Assembly: GCA_902478645.1 (NCBI GenBank) | Contig: CABSLV010000016.1 | Location: 1 to 47,412 of the forward strand | Direction of reading: 5' to 3' | From: an uncultured Flavobacteriales bacterium | GTDB lineage: Bacteria > Bacteroidota > Bacteroidia > Flavobacteriales > UBA1820 | Length of the DNA: 47,412 nucleotides | Shown here: positions 1 to 8,124 of the stretch, piece by piece | How positions within the stretch are numbered: the first letter of the stretch is position 1 | Layout: each line of letters starts with the position of its first letter | The notes under the pieces: generated by a model | Database searches by the model: none | What the model was told of the DNA's origin: nothing | What the model saw: the letters and a program-made list of their open reading frames with translations, nothing else | Position numbers and translations under genes: made by a program

Positions 1-22
1 GCGCCGCCCCGCTTGCCCGCCC
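1..22. repeat. Truncated right arm of a CAAGCG-type long hairpin
   Basis: The first bases contain CGCTTGCCCGC, which matches the outer right arm of the complete hairpins at 4957-4983 and 15507-15533. The left arm would lie before the window. This reading is inferred from similarity to the other copies. Confidence 0.45.
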
Positions 23-158
23 CCAATGCGAAGAACTTTTTGTCTATGGAATGCTGCCGTTTGTCGAAAAAATGTCCGGGCTTTGTCAGAAATGGAGAAT
101 TTTGTAAAGACCTATTTGGGCAAAATATAACCTCATAAAACCATAAAACAATATACGC

Positions 159-935
159 ATGGCACAGACAGAAAAAATGAAACTGGCGCTCTATCCCGAT
201 CAGCAGAGCGGATCGGTGGCCATAGCCAAGGAGATCGCATCCATCATCCGCGAGAAGAACGCCAAAGGGCAGACGGCCGTTTTGGGCCTGGCTACCGGAT
301 CGTCGCCCCTGAAAGTATATGCGGAACTGATCCGTATGCACAAGGAAGAAGGCCTCTCCTTCAAGAATGTGAAGACTTTCAATCTGGACGAATACTACGG
401 TCTCACGCGGGACAACGACCAGAGCTACTGGTATTTCATGCACCACAACCTGTTCGACCACATCGACATCCCGGCCGAGAACGTTCACATCCCCGACGGA
501 ACGGTGCCGATGGACAAGGTAGAGCAGTGGTGCCAGGACTACGAAAAAGCCATCGAAGAGGCTGGCGGACTGGACTTCCAGTTGCTCGGTATCGGTCGTA
601 CGGGACACATCGGCTTTAACGAGCCGCCGTCCGATCCTCAGTCCAAGACGCGGATGATCCACCTGCACGAGATCACCAAGAAGGATGCTGCTCCGGCTTT
701 CGGAGGTTTCGACAACGTGCCTTCCTCGGCCATTACGATGGGCGTAGGGACGATCATGAAAGCCAAACGCATCATCCTGATGGCGTGGGGTGCCAACAAA
801 GCCGATATCATCCAGCGTACGGTCGAGGGCGAGATGTCCGACCAGGTGCCGGCTACCTACCTCCAGGCACATCCCAACTGCCTCATCGTGCTCGATGAAC
901 CGGCTGCCGCCCGTCTGGCGCGCTGCCAAAAGTAA
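159..935 (+). CDS. nagB: Glucosamine-6-phosphate deaminase NagB
   Basis: Cytoplasmic enzyme that isomerises and deaminates glucosamine-6-phosphate to fructose-6-phosphate and ammonia, feeding amino sugars into glycolysis. The protein has 258 residues, slightly shorter than the usual 260-270. Visible motifs are LGLATGSSP at residues 42-50 (sugar-phosphate loop), FNLDEYYG at 74-81 containing the catalytic Asp, and GRTGHIGFNEP at 146-156 with the ring-opening His150 and Glu155. The residue matching E. coli Asp141 is Thr148; the neighbouring fusion protein has the same substitution, so it looks like a lineage trait rather than decay. The gene lies 25 bp before a second NagB-domain gene and is probably co-transcribed with it. 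The first ATG at 159 is used. No TAnnTTTG promoter is obvious upstream. Confidence 0.93.
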   Translation: MAQTEKMKLALYPDQQSGSVAIAKEIASIIREKNAKGQTAVLGLATGSSPLKVYAELIRMHKEEGLSFKNVKTFNLDEYYGLTRDNDQSYWYFMHHNLFDHIDIPAENVHIPDGTVPMDKVEQWCQDYEKAIEEAGGLDFQLLGIGRTGHIGFNEPPSDPQSKTRMIHLHEITKKDAAPAFGGFDNVPSSAITMGVGTIMKAKRIILMAWGANKADIIQRTVEGEMSDQVPATYLQAHPNCLIVLDEPAAARLARCQK

Positions 936-960
936 TTTGGACCCTAAACCGAGAAAAGAC

Positions 961-2883
961 ATGATCACCCATAAAGAAGTAGGAAGATGGGAGGATGTGC
1001 GGTTCGAAAAACTGCACACCGCAATCTTCCAGAATGCAGCCATCGCCTCGGTGGCGGTGGCCGAAGAGATCGCAGCCATCATCCGCGACCGCAATGCCAA
1101 GGGAGAGATGGCCGTGCTGGGATTGGCTACGGGGAGTTCGCCGATGCGGGTGTACTCGGAGCTGATCCGCATGCACAAGGAGGAAGGCTTGTCCTTTGCC
1201 CGGGTGGTAACGTTCAACCTGGACGAGTATTACGGCCTGCCTCGTGACAATGCCCAGAGCTACTGGACCTTCATGCACGAGCATCTGTTCGACCATATCG
1301 ACATCCTGCCCGAAAACATCAACATCCCGGACGGCAATGTGCCGCTGGACAAACTGGAGCAGTATTGTGCCGACTACGACATGAAGATCAAGTCGTACGG
1401 CGGTCTGGATTTCCAGCTTTTGGGTATCGGTCGAACGGGACACATCGGATTCAACGAACCGGGTTCGCACATCAATTCCGGTACGCGGATGATCACCCTG
1501 GACCACCTGACGCGTTCCGATGCGTCGAAGGATTTCCATGGGTTGGAAAATGTGCCCAAACGTGCCATTACGATGGGTGTGGGAACGATCCTCAAGGCTC
1601 GCCGCATCGTGCTGCTGGCTTGGGGTAACAAAAAGGCCGATATCATCAAGCGTACGGTCGAAGGTGAAATGTCGTCCGAAGTGCCGGCTACTTACCTGCA
1701 GACGCACAACAACTGTACAGTCATCCTGGATCAGGGTGCCTCGGAAGACCTCACACGTATCAAGACGCCGTGGGTGGTAGGACCTTGTATCTGGGACGAT
1801 GCGATGCAGCGCAAGGGCATTGTTTGGCTTTCGGCTCAGGTGAAAAAACCGATCCTCAAACTTACCGACCGCGACTACAACGACAATTTCATGTCGTCGC
1901 TGCTGGCACAGGAAGGTTCGGCATATAAGTTGAACATCAAGATGTTCAATGTCCTTCAGCATACCATCACCGGTTGGCCTGGCGGCAAGCCCAATGCCGA
2001 CGATTCCGCCCGTCCGGAGCGCGCCGTCCCGGCCCGCAAACGGGTGATCGTTTTCTCGCCGCACCCGGACGATGCCGTGATCGGTATGGGAGGAACGATC
2101 CGTCGTCTGGTGGAGCAGGGACACGAGGTGCATCTGGCCATCCAGACATCGGGATGCAATTCGGTGAGCAACTCCGAGGCGCGTCGTTTTGTCGAATTTG
2201 CCGAAAATTTCTACGAGTACCAAAGCGGGGAGGAAGCTCCCGAAAAGGTCTTCAAGAGTGTGATCGGGGCCTTTGGCGGAAAAGCGGAAGGCGATCGCGA
2301 TTCGCTGGCTCTCCGCAAGGCCAAAGCACTGATCCGTCGCGGAGAAACTTTGGCCTCGACCCGTTTCATGGGCTTGGAAGACGCCAATGTACACTTCCTC
2401 GACCTGCCGTTCTATGAGACCGGTTCGGTCAAGAAACAAGCGGTGGGCAAGAAAGATGTCGATGTGATGGAAACGCTCATCGAACAGGTCAAACCGCACC
2501 AGATCTTCGCCGCCGGCGACCTGACCGATCCGCATGGCACGCAGAAGATCAGCCTCGACCTGCTCTACGCCGTGATCGCCAAGCTGAAAGGCCAGAAGTT
2601 CATGAAGGACTGCTGGGTTTGGCTTTATCGGGGAGCATGGAGCGAATGGTCCATTGAGGATATCGAGATGGCAGTACCCCTCTCGCCCGACGAATTGCTG
2701 CTCAAGAAGCGCGCTATCTTCTTCCATGAATCCCAGAAGAATGATACGGCTTACTTGGGTGAAGATCCGCGCGACTTTTGGCAGAGAGCCGAAGATCGCA
2801 ACAAGAGCACGGCTGTGGCTTACCACAAGTTGGGCTTTGCCGATTATGAGGCGATGGAGGCGTTCAGCCGCTATCGTTTCTGA
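961..2883 (+). CDS. NagB-like deaminase fused to a PIG-L/LmbE deacetylase domain
   Basis: A 640-residue fusion. Residues about 15-275 repeat the NagB fold (FNLDEYYG, GRTGHIGFNEP with His161) and closely resemble the preceding gene. After a linker, residues about 360-640 are a PIG-L/LmbE-type zinc deacetylase: HPDD at 368-371 gives two metal ligands and the general-base Asp, and DPHGT with His525 supplies the third ligand. The Glu usual after HPDD is Ala. A protein carrying both a deacetylase and a deaminase could in principle convert GlcNAc-6-phosphate to fructose-6-phosphate alone, but that is inference, since PIG-L enzymes act on varied GlcNAc conjugates. Homologues of this layout occur in Bacteroides. 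The start at ATG 961 is chosen because upstream in-frame sequence overlaps nagB in another frame. Confidence 0.88.
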   Translation: MITHKEVGRWEDVRFEKLHTAIFQNAAIASVAVAEEIAAIIRDRNAKGEMAVLGLATGSSPMRVYSELIRMHKEEGLSFARVVTFNLDEYYGLPRDNAQSYWTFMHEHLFDHIDILPENINIPDGNVPLDKLEQYCADYDMKIKSYGGLDFQLLGIGRTGHIGFNEPGSHINSGTRMITLDHLTRSDASKDFHGLENVPKRAITMGVGTILKARRIVLLAWGNKKADIIKRTVEGEMSSEVPATYLQTHNNCTVILDQGASEDLTRIKTPWVVGPCIWDDAMQRKGIVWLSAQVKKPILKLTDRDYNDNFMSSLLAQEGSAYKLNIKMFNVLQHTITGWPGGKPNADDSARPERAVPARKRVIVFSPHPDDAVIGMGGTIRRLVEQGHEVHLAIQTSGCNSVSNSEARRFVEFAENFYEYQSGEEAPEKVFKSVIGAFGGKAEGDRDSLALRKAKALIRRGETLASTRFMGLEDANVHFLDLPFYETGSVKKQAVGKKDVDVMETLIEQVKPHQIFAAGDLTDPHGTQKISLDLLYAVIAKLKGQKFMKDCWVWLYRGAWSEWSIEDIEMAVPLSPDELLLKKRAIFFHESQKNDTAYLGEDPRDFWQRAEDRNKSTAVAYHKLGFADYEAMEAFSRYRF

Positions 2884-2898
2884 GTCTTGAAGAAAATG

Positions 2899-2938
2899 GC
2901 CGGAGGCAGGACGGGAAAGCTCTTGCTTCCGGCTTTTT
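2899..2938 (+). terminator. Rho-independent terminator after the NagB-PIG-L gene
   Basis: A 10-bp stem (2899-2908 pairing with 2924-2933, one G-U pair) is followed by five T residues, 15 bp after the stop codon. Confidence 0.75.
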
Positions 2939-2963
2939 GTCTCACGAAAAAACAGTAAAAGTT

Positions 2964-3143
2964 ATGGATACGCTGCAAAAAGTTTTGGAAACGTTCCAAG
3001 CCTCTTCCGAGCCGCTCAATGCCGGCAAGGTGGCTGAACTTTCCGGTCTGGACCGCAAGGAAGTAGATAAAGCGATGGCCAAACTCAAGGCCGAGGGCAA
3101 GATCGAGTCGCCCAAACGCTGCTACTGGCAGGCGGTGAAGTAA
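2964..3143 (+). CDS. Small winged-helix-like protein
   Basis: A 59-residue protein with the helix pattern of a minimal winged-helix domain: a helix around LQKVLETF, then the helix-turn-helix KVAELSGLDRKEVDKAMAKL, and a short wing ending IESPKRCYW. It resembles small MarR- or SelB-like DNA-binding proteins annotated as transcriptional regulators in Bacteroidales. Partner and target are unknown. The start at ATG 2964 is preferred over the in-frame TTG at 2937, because that TTG lies in the T-tract of the preceding terminator. The gene stands between two terminators and is probably a separate unit, though no TAnnTTTG box is visible. Confidence 0.7.
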   Translation: MDTLQKVLETFQASSEPLNAGKVAELSGLDRKEVDKAMAKLKAEGKIESPKRCYWQAVK

Positions 3144-3191
3144 GGCCGGGACGGGATCATTCTGCGCCTCGGTGCAGGACGATCGTCAAAA

Positions 3192-3233
3192 AACGCGCCG
3201 GTTCTCCTTTTGGGAGAACCCGGCGCGTTTTTT
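3192..3233 (+). terminator. Rho-independent terminator
   Basis: A GC-rich 16-bp stem (3192-3207 with 3213-3229, one bulged C) with a 5-nt loop is followed by a T-run. It ends the small winged-helix gene. Confidence 0.85.
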
Positions 3234-3474
3234 GTGGCAATACGGGAAAAGGGTGTCGTTGCGGAGAAAAAGTCGGGACATCGGGGGCTTTGGGTTTTGT
3301 GGGGAGGAAGAGTTAAAATGCGGGCAATGCTGTAACCTTTTTCGGTGCAAGTTCGTCTAAATGAGAAAAGGACGTCTTGTCTGTTGCTGCCCAGGGTTGT
3401 CCGGATGAGGGGAAAGGGTTTTGTAAAAAACGAAATACGGATGTCGAATACTTAAATATTGTGGTGCAAAAAAG

Positions 3475-4905
3475 ATGAAAAGAGTGATTTTGTTGCTTTG
3501 CTTGCTCTCGGACTTGGGAGCGGCGGGAAAAGAAAGCGGAGGCGGCGCCGGGGCAAAGGTCGATCCGCGGGTGGAATTGCTGGGGGTCGTATTTCGCCTG
3601 GCAGGGGCTCCGGAATATTCTTCCACCTACGCAAAACAGTACGTGGAGGACATCGAAGCGTGGTTTGCTCCGTACCGGGAGGATACCCTCGTGCGTTATG
3701 TCAAGCGGATTCGCAGCCAGTATTACGTGGGCTACGATGCGGTGGCGCGCCTGGCCGTGCATCTGGAGGGGCGCGGAGGGCAGTACCGTCTGCCGGAAGA
3801 GGTGTATGCTTCCCTGGTTTCTTACGGGCAATGGAGCGTGGAGGGCGCGTTGGAGTTCGTCGGATTGTTGAACGAATTTTACAAGAAGTCGCATTTCGAC
3901 CGATTTTTCAAGCGGCACCGGGCGTGGTACGGCAAGATGGAGGAACGCTTTGACCGGCAGGTGGGGTTCGACCGCGGTTGGTACACGTCGTTCTACGGCG
4001 AGAAGGGAGAAAGCGATTATCGTATCGTGATCGGATGCGGGAACGGTTCGGCCAATTACGGAATATCGGTGGTGAGAGATGGCGGAGAAAAGACGGCGTA
4101 TTCCATCATGGGGTGCCGGGTGTTTGACCGGGAGGGGCTGGCCGATTTTTCCGGAGGCCGGCCTGCGTCTATTTTGATCCATGAATTCAACCATTCGTTT
4201 GTCAATCCGCTGATGTTTTTGGACGGCAACCGCGAGCGTCTGGAGGCGGCCGGGGAAAAGATCATAGCGGTGTTGAAAGACGAGTTGTCCGCCCAGGGCT
4301 ATCCGGACTGGGAGCCGATGTTCAACGAGGCGGTGGTACGGGCGGCGGTGGTGCGTTACATGCGCGACATGGGATTTTCAGCTCAGGAGATCGAGAACGA
4401 GATCCGTACGCAGCACAACCAGTATTTCCTGTGGACGGCTTCGCTGGACAGCCTGTTGGGGGAATACTCCCGCCAGCGGGATCGGTATCCGACTTTGCGC
4501 AGTTTTTATCCTCGGATCATCGAGTTTTTCGATCGGGTGGCGGAAAATATCGAGGAAATGAAAGCACAGCACCTGTCGCATTGTCCGCAGGTGGCAGCTC
4601 TTTCGCCTTTCGAAAACGGAGCGCAGGGAGTCGATCCGGGTTTGACGGAGATGGTGGTCGTCTTCGACCTTCCGCTCACCGAGGATTTGTTTGCCGTGGT
4701 GCCCGATGAGCAGGGAGGGGAATTCCCGGGGGCACAGGCCATGGGCTTTGTCGGCGACGACCGAAAGGCGGTCCGGATCGGTTTGAGGCTGGAACCGGGC
4801 AAGCAGTACGGGATGCGCCTTGAAACGCCGCGGCTGAAGACCAGTACGGAGCAGGGGTATATGTTGCAGCCGTATTCGGTGCAGTTTTCTACGGCGGCAT
4901 ACTGA
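3475..4905 (+). CDS. DUF4932-type secreted protein, putative zinc metallopeptidase
   Basis: A 476-residue exported protein with an N-terminal signal-like segment (residues 1-17). A zincin-type HExxH motif is present as HEFNH at residues 236-240, followed by SFVNP, the pattern of the DUF4932 family found in Bacteroidales. A protease role is inferred from that motif; no substrate is known to me. Residues about 375-476 look like an SbsA-type Ig-like domain (PFENGAQGVDPG followed by alternating beta segments). It stands alone between a terminator and a convergent dapA. ATG 3475 is chosen because it begins the hydrophobic leader MKRVILLLCLL. Confidence 0.75.
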   Translation: MKRVILLLCLLSDLGAAGKESGGGAGAKVDPRVELLGVVFRLAGAPEYSSTYAKQYVEDIEAWFAPYREDTLVRYVKRIRSQYYVGYDAVARLAVHLEGRGGQYRLPEEVYASLVSYGQWSVEGALEFVGLLNEFYKKSHFDRFFKRHRAWYGKMEERFDRQVGFDRGWYTSFYGEKGESDYRIVIGCGNGSANYGISVVRDGGEKTAYSIMGCRVFDREGLADFSGGRPASILIHEFNHSFVNPLMFLDGNRERLEAAGEKIIAVLKDELSAQGYPDWEPMFNEAVVRAAVVRYMRDMGFSAQEIENEIRTQHNQYFLWTASLDSLLGEYSRQRDRYPTLRSFYPRIIEFFDRVAENIEEMKAQHLSHCPQVAALSPFENGAQGVDPGLTEMVVVFDLPLTEDLFAVVPDEQGGEFPGAQAMGFVGDDRKAVRIGLRLEPGKQYGMRLETPRLKTSTEQGYMLQPYSVQFSTAAY

Positions 4906-4926
4906 TATTCCTCGTGATAAGGGCCG

Positions 4927-4983
4927 GTGCGGGCAAGCGAAAGCCGGGCAGGGAGACCCTGCCCGGCTTTCGCTTGCCCGCAC
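4927..4983. repeat. Long CAAGCG hairpin between convergent genes
   Basis: A perfect 27-bp inverted repeat (4927-4953 with 4957-4983) with a 3-nt loop. The left arm contains GCAAGCGA. It sits 21 bp after the DUF4932 stop and 16 bp before the dapA stop, so it could end transcripts from both strands. Neither side has a clear T-tract. Confidence 0.9.
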
Positions 4984-4999
4984 GTCAAGAAGGGGGGGA

Positions 5000-5866
5000 T
5001 CAGCGTTTCAGGAAAGCTGCCATTTCGTTTCGCAGGCTCTCGCTGCCCTGTACCAGCGGCAGACGGACTGTGTCGTTGCACAGTGCGGTCAATCCCATGG
5101 CCGTCTTGATACCGACCGGGTTGCCTTCCTTGAACAGAAGGGTCATGAAGTCCAGGTATCGGTAGTGAAGTTCCAAGGCGCGGTGCGTGCGCCCTTTGAG
5201 AGCCAAGCGGATCATCTCGGCGGTGTCTTTGGGGAAGATGTTGGCCATGACGCTGATGAGTCCTTGCGCACCCATCAGTACCGCCGGCACCCCGAGAGCG
5301 TCATCGCCGCAGAGGACGGAAAAATCGTCCGGACGGTGGGCCAGCAGTTGCATCAGTTGGGATATCGAACCGGAGGATTCCTTGATCCCGACAATGTTTT
5401 CGAAGTCGCGGGCCAGTCGCAGGGTGGTCTCGGCTTCGAGGTTTACGCCGGTGCGCGAGGGGATGTTGTACAGCAGGATGGGCAGCGGACTGGCCTGTGC
5501 CAGCGCAGCGAAATGCGCATAGAGCCCTTGCTGCGAGGGGCGGTTGTAGTACGGGGTGACCGAGAGCAGAGCGGAAAAGGCACTCGTGTCGATCGTTTGC
5601 AGGCTGCGCACCAGGGCGGCGGTGTCGTTTCCTCCCGCGCCGAGCACCAAGGGCACACGCCCGCGAGTGGCCACGGCAACGCATTGGACGATCTGTTGCT
5701 TTTCTTCGTCGGTCAGGGTAGCACTCTCGGCCGTGGTGCCCAGCACGACCAGAAAATCCACACGGCCGTTTATCAGGTTGTTTACGGTTCTTTCCAAAGA
5801 CGCATAGTCTACTTCCCCCGCCGAAGTGAAAGGGGTGATCAGCGCAACGCCGGTTCCAGTCAACAT
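5000..5866 (-). CDS. dapA: 4-hydroxy-tetrahydrodipicolinate synthase DapA
   Basis: Cytoplasmic class I aldolase that condenses pyruvate with aspartate semialdehyde, the first dedicated step of diaminopimelate/lysine synthesis. The length of 288 residues is typical. The signature GTTAESATLT (43-52), Tyr133 in YNIPSRTG and the Schiff-base Lys162 in GIKESSGS are all present. The start ATG is at 5866. It lies 27 bp downstream of the DUF6913 gene on the same strand and is probably transcribed with it from the promoter at 6420-6427. Confidence 0.95.
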   Translation of the reverse strand: MLTGTGVALITPFTSAGEVDYASLERTVNNLINGRVDFLVVLGTTAESATLTDEEKQQIVQCVAVATRGRVPLVLGAGGNDTAALVRSLQTIDTSAFSALLSVTPYYNRPSQQGLYAHFAALAQASPLPILLYNIPSRTGVNLEAETTLRLARDFENIVGIKESSGSISQLMQLLAHRPDDFSVLCGDDALGVPAVLMGAQGLISVMANIFPKDTAEMIRLALKGRTHRALELHYRYLDFMTLLFKEGNPVGIKTAMGLTALCNDTVRLPLVQGSESLRNEMAAFLKR

Positions 5867-5893
5867 TTTTTTGTGGGTTTTATAAAAACAGGT

Positions 5894-6397
5894 TTATGGA
5901 TGAGAGAGATCGATTTTGTTCAAACAAGCCAGCAGTTGGGAGAAAGCCTCGGGGTTTTCCTGGGAGGAGAGAGGCATCTCGAAGCGGAAGTCGAACGAGT
6001 CCGAGGGCTTGTTCACAGCCACCTTGAAATCCGCACGAACCTTGCTCAGGATTTTTTTCATCCGTCCGGTCTGCGCGAGGCTCAGGTCGAACAGTACATC
6101 GTAAGGCTTGCTCAGGAAGGCGGCCGTGCGGCCGTCGTTTTTTATCCAGCCCAGGAAATTGAAGTCGGAAGAGAGGCTCTCGGTGTGAGGTACGTCCATC
6201 GGGGGCAGGTCGTTCTTTTTGTGGCGCAGCCCCAGGATTTCCGTTGCCAGGGGGAACTCCCGGAAGGCTTTCAGAAAGCCCGTCAGCAAGGCGCGGGAAT
6301 GCTCGTTCTGATCGTCGAAGATAACCCCGCAGGACGGATGCCCGGAGAGAATTTTCCGGGGAGCGGCAGTCGGGTCGGTTTTTGTATTTTTGGTCAT
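5894..6397 (-). CDS. DUF6913-like conserved protein
   Basis: A 167-residue soluble protein with no signal peptide or membrane segment. It resembles a conserved Bacteroidetes family that I recall as DUF6913. Recognisable stretches are FLGWIKNDGR, KPYDVLFDLS and KVAVNKPSDSFDFRFEMPL. No catalytic motif is evident and I do not assign a function. It is the first gene of a probable two-gene unit with dapA, and a consensus -7 box lies 23 bp upstream of its ATG. Confidence 0.6.
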   Translation of the reverse strand: MTKNTKTDPTAAPRKILSGHPSCGVIFDDQNEHSRALLTGFLKAFREFPLATEILGLRHKKNDLPPMDVPHTESLSSDFNFLGWIKNDGRTAAFLSKPYDVLFDLSLAQTGRMKKILSKVRADFKVAVNKPSDSFDFRFEMPLSSQENPEAFSQLLACLNKIDLSHP

Positions 6398-6419
6398 CGG
6401 TTTTTTCGAGTGTTCCGTT

Positions 6420-6427
6420 CAAAATTA
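6420..6427 (-). promoter_or_regulatory. Bacteroidetes -7 box for the DUF6913-dapA unit
   Basis: On the minus strand this reads TAATTTTG, matching TAnnTTTG. A -33 TTTG is not clear. Confidence 0.55.
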
Positions 6428-6429
6428 GT

Positions 6430-6437
6430 TATTTTTG
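6430..6437 (+). promoter_or_regulatory. Bacteroidetes -7 box for the split 5'-nucleotidase operon
   Basis: Reads TATTTTTG (TAnnTTTG), 31 bp before the ATG at 6469, and lies only 2 bp from the divergent -7 box. Confidence 0.6.
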
Positions 6438-6468
6438 CACCAAATAAATATCACAATACCCTAAAACG

Positions 6469-7242
6469 ATGTTAAATAATAGATTGGGGCGCTTGGCGCT
6501 CTTGGCCCTGCTCCCGCTTTCCTTTTGCGGATGTTCTTCCGGCGGGTATCAGGTGGAGAAGATCACGGCCAGCCATATCGAGGTCGATCCTTCGGTGCCG
6601 GAGGACGTTCGGATGGAGGCTTTCCTGGCTCCGTATCGGGACAGCCTGTCCGTATTGTTGGATCAGGTGATCGCCTATAGTCCGCAGTACCTCTCCAAGA
6701 ACGACCAAAACGGCCTCCTGGGTGCTTGGCTGGCCGACTTGAGCATCGGACAGGTGGAGGATTACCTCCGCAGCCAAGGGGTCGATCCGCAGATCGACAT
6801 CGCATTGTTCAATGCCGGGGGCGAACGCACCTCCCTGCCTCAGGGAGACGTCAAGCAGAGTTTTGTGTACGAATTCATGCCGTTCGAGAACAAGTACATG
6901 GTGGTGCGCTTGCGGGGACAGCAGATGGAGGAGATGTTCCGTTACCTGGCCGATGCCGCCTTGCGGGGGACGTTCCATCCGCTGGGCGGGCTGAATCTGC
7001 AGATCCGCGACGAGGGTCGGAAGATCACGGCCCGTATCGGGGGAAAGCGTTTCGACCCGAAGAAAGAATACACGGTCCTTACCACCGATTTCCTGTACAA
7101 CGGAGGGGACAACATGACTTTCTTTGCCCGGAACCAGGGCGTGCTGGAGACCAGCCTGAAGATGCGTGAGTCCATCATGAACTATTTTGCACAGACCGAT
7201 ACGATAACCTTGCCAAAAGACCTGCGTTATGAAATTAAGTAA
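6469..7242 (+). CDS. Lipoprotein with 5'-nucleotidase C-terminal domain
   Basis: A 257-residue predicted lipoprotein. The leader MLNNRLGRLALLALLPLSFCGC ends in cysteines that can serve as the lipid attachment site. The remainder matches the 5'-nucleotidase C-terminal (substrate-binding) domain of UshA-like enzymes: IALFNAGGERTSLPQG, a VVRLRGQQMEEM segment and YTVLTTDFLYNGGDNM. The catalytic metallophosphatase domain is absent here and is encoded by the next gene, which overlaps by 14 bp. In UshA the two domains occur in one chain in the opposite order. The two proteins probably act together at the outer membrane or in the periplasm on nucleotides. The operon continues to menA. Confidence 0.85.
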   Translation: MLNNRLGRLALLALLPLSFCGCSSGGYQVEKITASHIEVDPSVPEDVRMEAFLAPYRDSLSVLLDQVIAYSPQYLSKNDQNGLLGAWLADLSIGQVEDYLRSQGVDPQIDIALFNAGGERTSLPQGDVKQSFVYEFMPFENKYMVVRLRGQQMEEMFRYLADAALRGTFHPLGGLNLQIRDEGRKITARIGGKRFDPKKEYTVLTTDFLYNGGDNMTFFARNQGVLETSLKMRESIMNYFAQTDTITLPKDLRYEIK

Positions 7243-8101
7243 GATATTTCAACTTGCGCTCGCCGCAGCGATCGTAGTGGCGGCCGCCGTGGTGGTTTTC
7301 GACGGAGGGGTGGCCGGAAAGGAAAAGACCATCACTATTCTTCATACCAACGACACGCACAGCCAGATATTTCCCATCGCGGCGGACAAAGGGCGTTGGG
7401 CCGGTTTCGGGGGGTATGCCAAACGCGCTTACCTGATCGACGGCATCCGCGCCGAGGGTCATGGGGTGTTGCTGTTCGACTCGGGCGATTTCAGCCAGGG
7501 TACGCCGTACTTCAATTTCTTCAAGGGCAACATCGAGGTGGACGCGATGGGGCTGATGGGCTACGATGCGGTAACGCTGGGCAATCATGAATTCGACAAC
7601 GGCGTGGAAGAGTTGGCTCGGCGGGTGGATCGGGCGGAATTTCCCGTTCTGTCGGCCAATTACGACTTTTCCGGGTCGGCGATGGAGGGGAAAACCCTTC
7701 CCTTCAAGATGTTCGATGTGAAAGGTGTCAAGGTGGGTGCATTCGGTCTGACGATCAATACACGTGGCATGGTGGATGCCGCCAATGCCCGGGGTGCGGT
7801 GTACAAAGACCCCGTGGCCTGCGCGCAATGGGCGGCCGATACCTTGCGGGCGTTGGGCGCCGACGTAGTGGTGGCGCTTACCCATTTGGGTGAACGCAGC
7901 ACACCGTTTTATATCGGTGACGATTCGCTGGCGGCCAAGACTTCGGGTATCGACCTGATCCTGGGCGGGCATTCGCATACCGACGGTATATCGACCGTGC
8001 GCAACAAGGAGGGTGGCGAGGTAACCATTGTCCAGCAGGCCAGTCAGGGACGGCTCCTGGGCCGGGTGGACATTACCGTAAAGAAAAAGAAGAAAGAGTA
8101 A
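7229..8101 (+). CDS. UshA-type metallophosphatase (catalytic half of a split 5'-nucleotidase)
   Basis: A 290-residue exported protein with a long hydrophobic leader (residues 5-24). The dinuclear-metal motifs are complete: HTNDTH (39-44) with Asp42 and His44, DSGDFSQG (84-91), GNHEFD (118-123), THLG, and GGHSHT near residue 250. The protein ends where the substrate-binding domain of UshA would begin; that domain is supplied by the preceding lipoprotein gene. The likely reaction is hydrolysis of nucleotides or related phosphoesters in the periplasm. It starts within the 3' end of its upstream neighbour, suggesting translational coupling. The C-terminus is very Lys-rich (KKKKKE). Confidence 0.87.
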   Translation: MKLSKIFQLALAAAIVVAAAVVVFDGGVAGKEKTITILHTNDTHSQIFPIAADKGRWAGFGGYAKRAYLIDGIRAEGHGVLLFDSGDFSQGTPYFNFFKGNIEVDAMGLMGYDAVTLGNHEFDNGVEELARRVDRAEFPVLSANYDFSGSAMEGKTLPFKMFDVKGVKVGAFGLTINTRGMVDAANARGAVYKDPVACAQWAADTLRALGADVVVALTHLGERSTPFYIGDDSLAAKTSGIDLILGGHSHTDGISTVRNKEGGEVTIVQQASQGRLLGRVDITVKKKKKE

Positions 8102-8124
8102 GGGCGTTTTTGCCTGAAGGAACG

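Noticed and set aside
883..2826. A 647-codon open frame on the minus strand
   Set aside because: It lies antisense to the NagB-PIG-L fusion, has no recognisable domain, and is explained by the codon bias of that gene.
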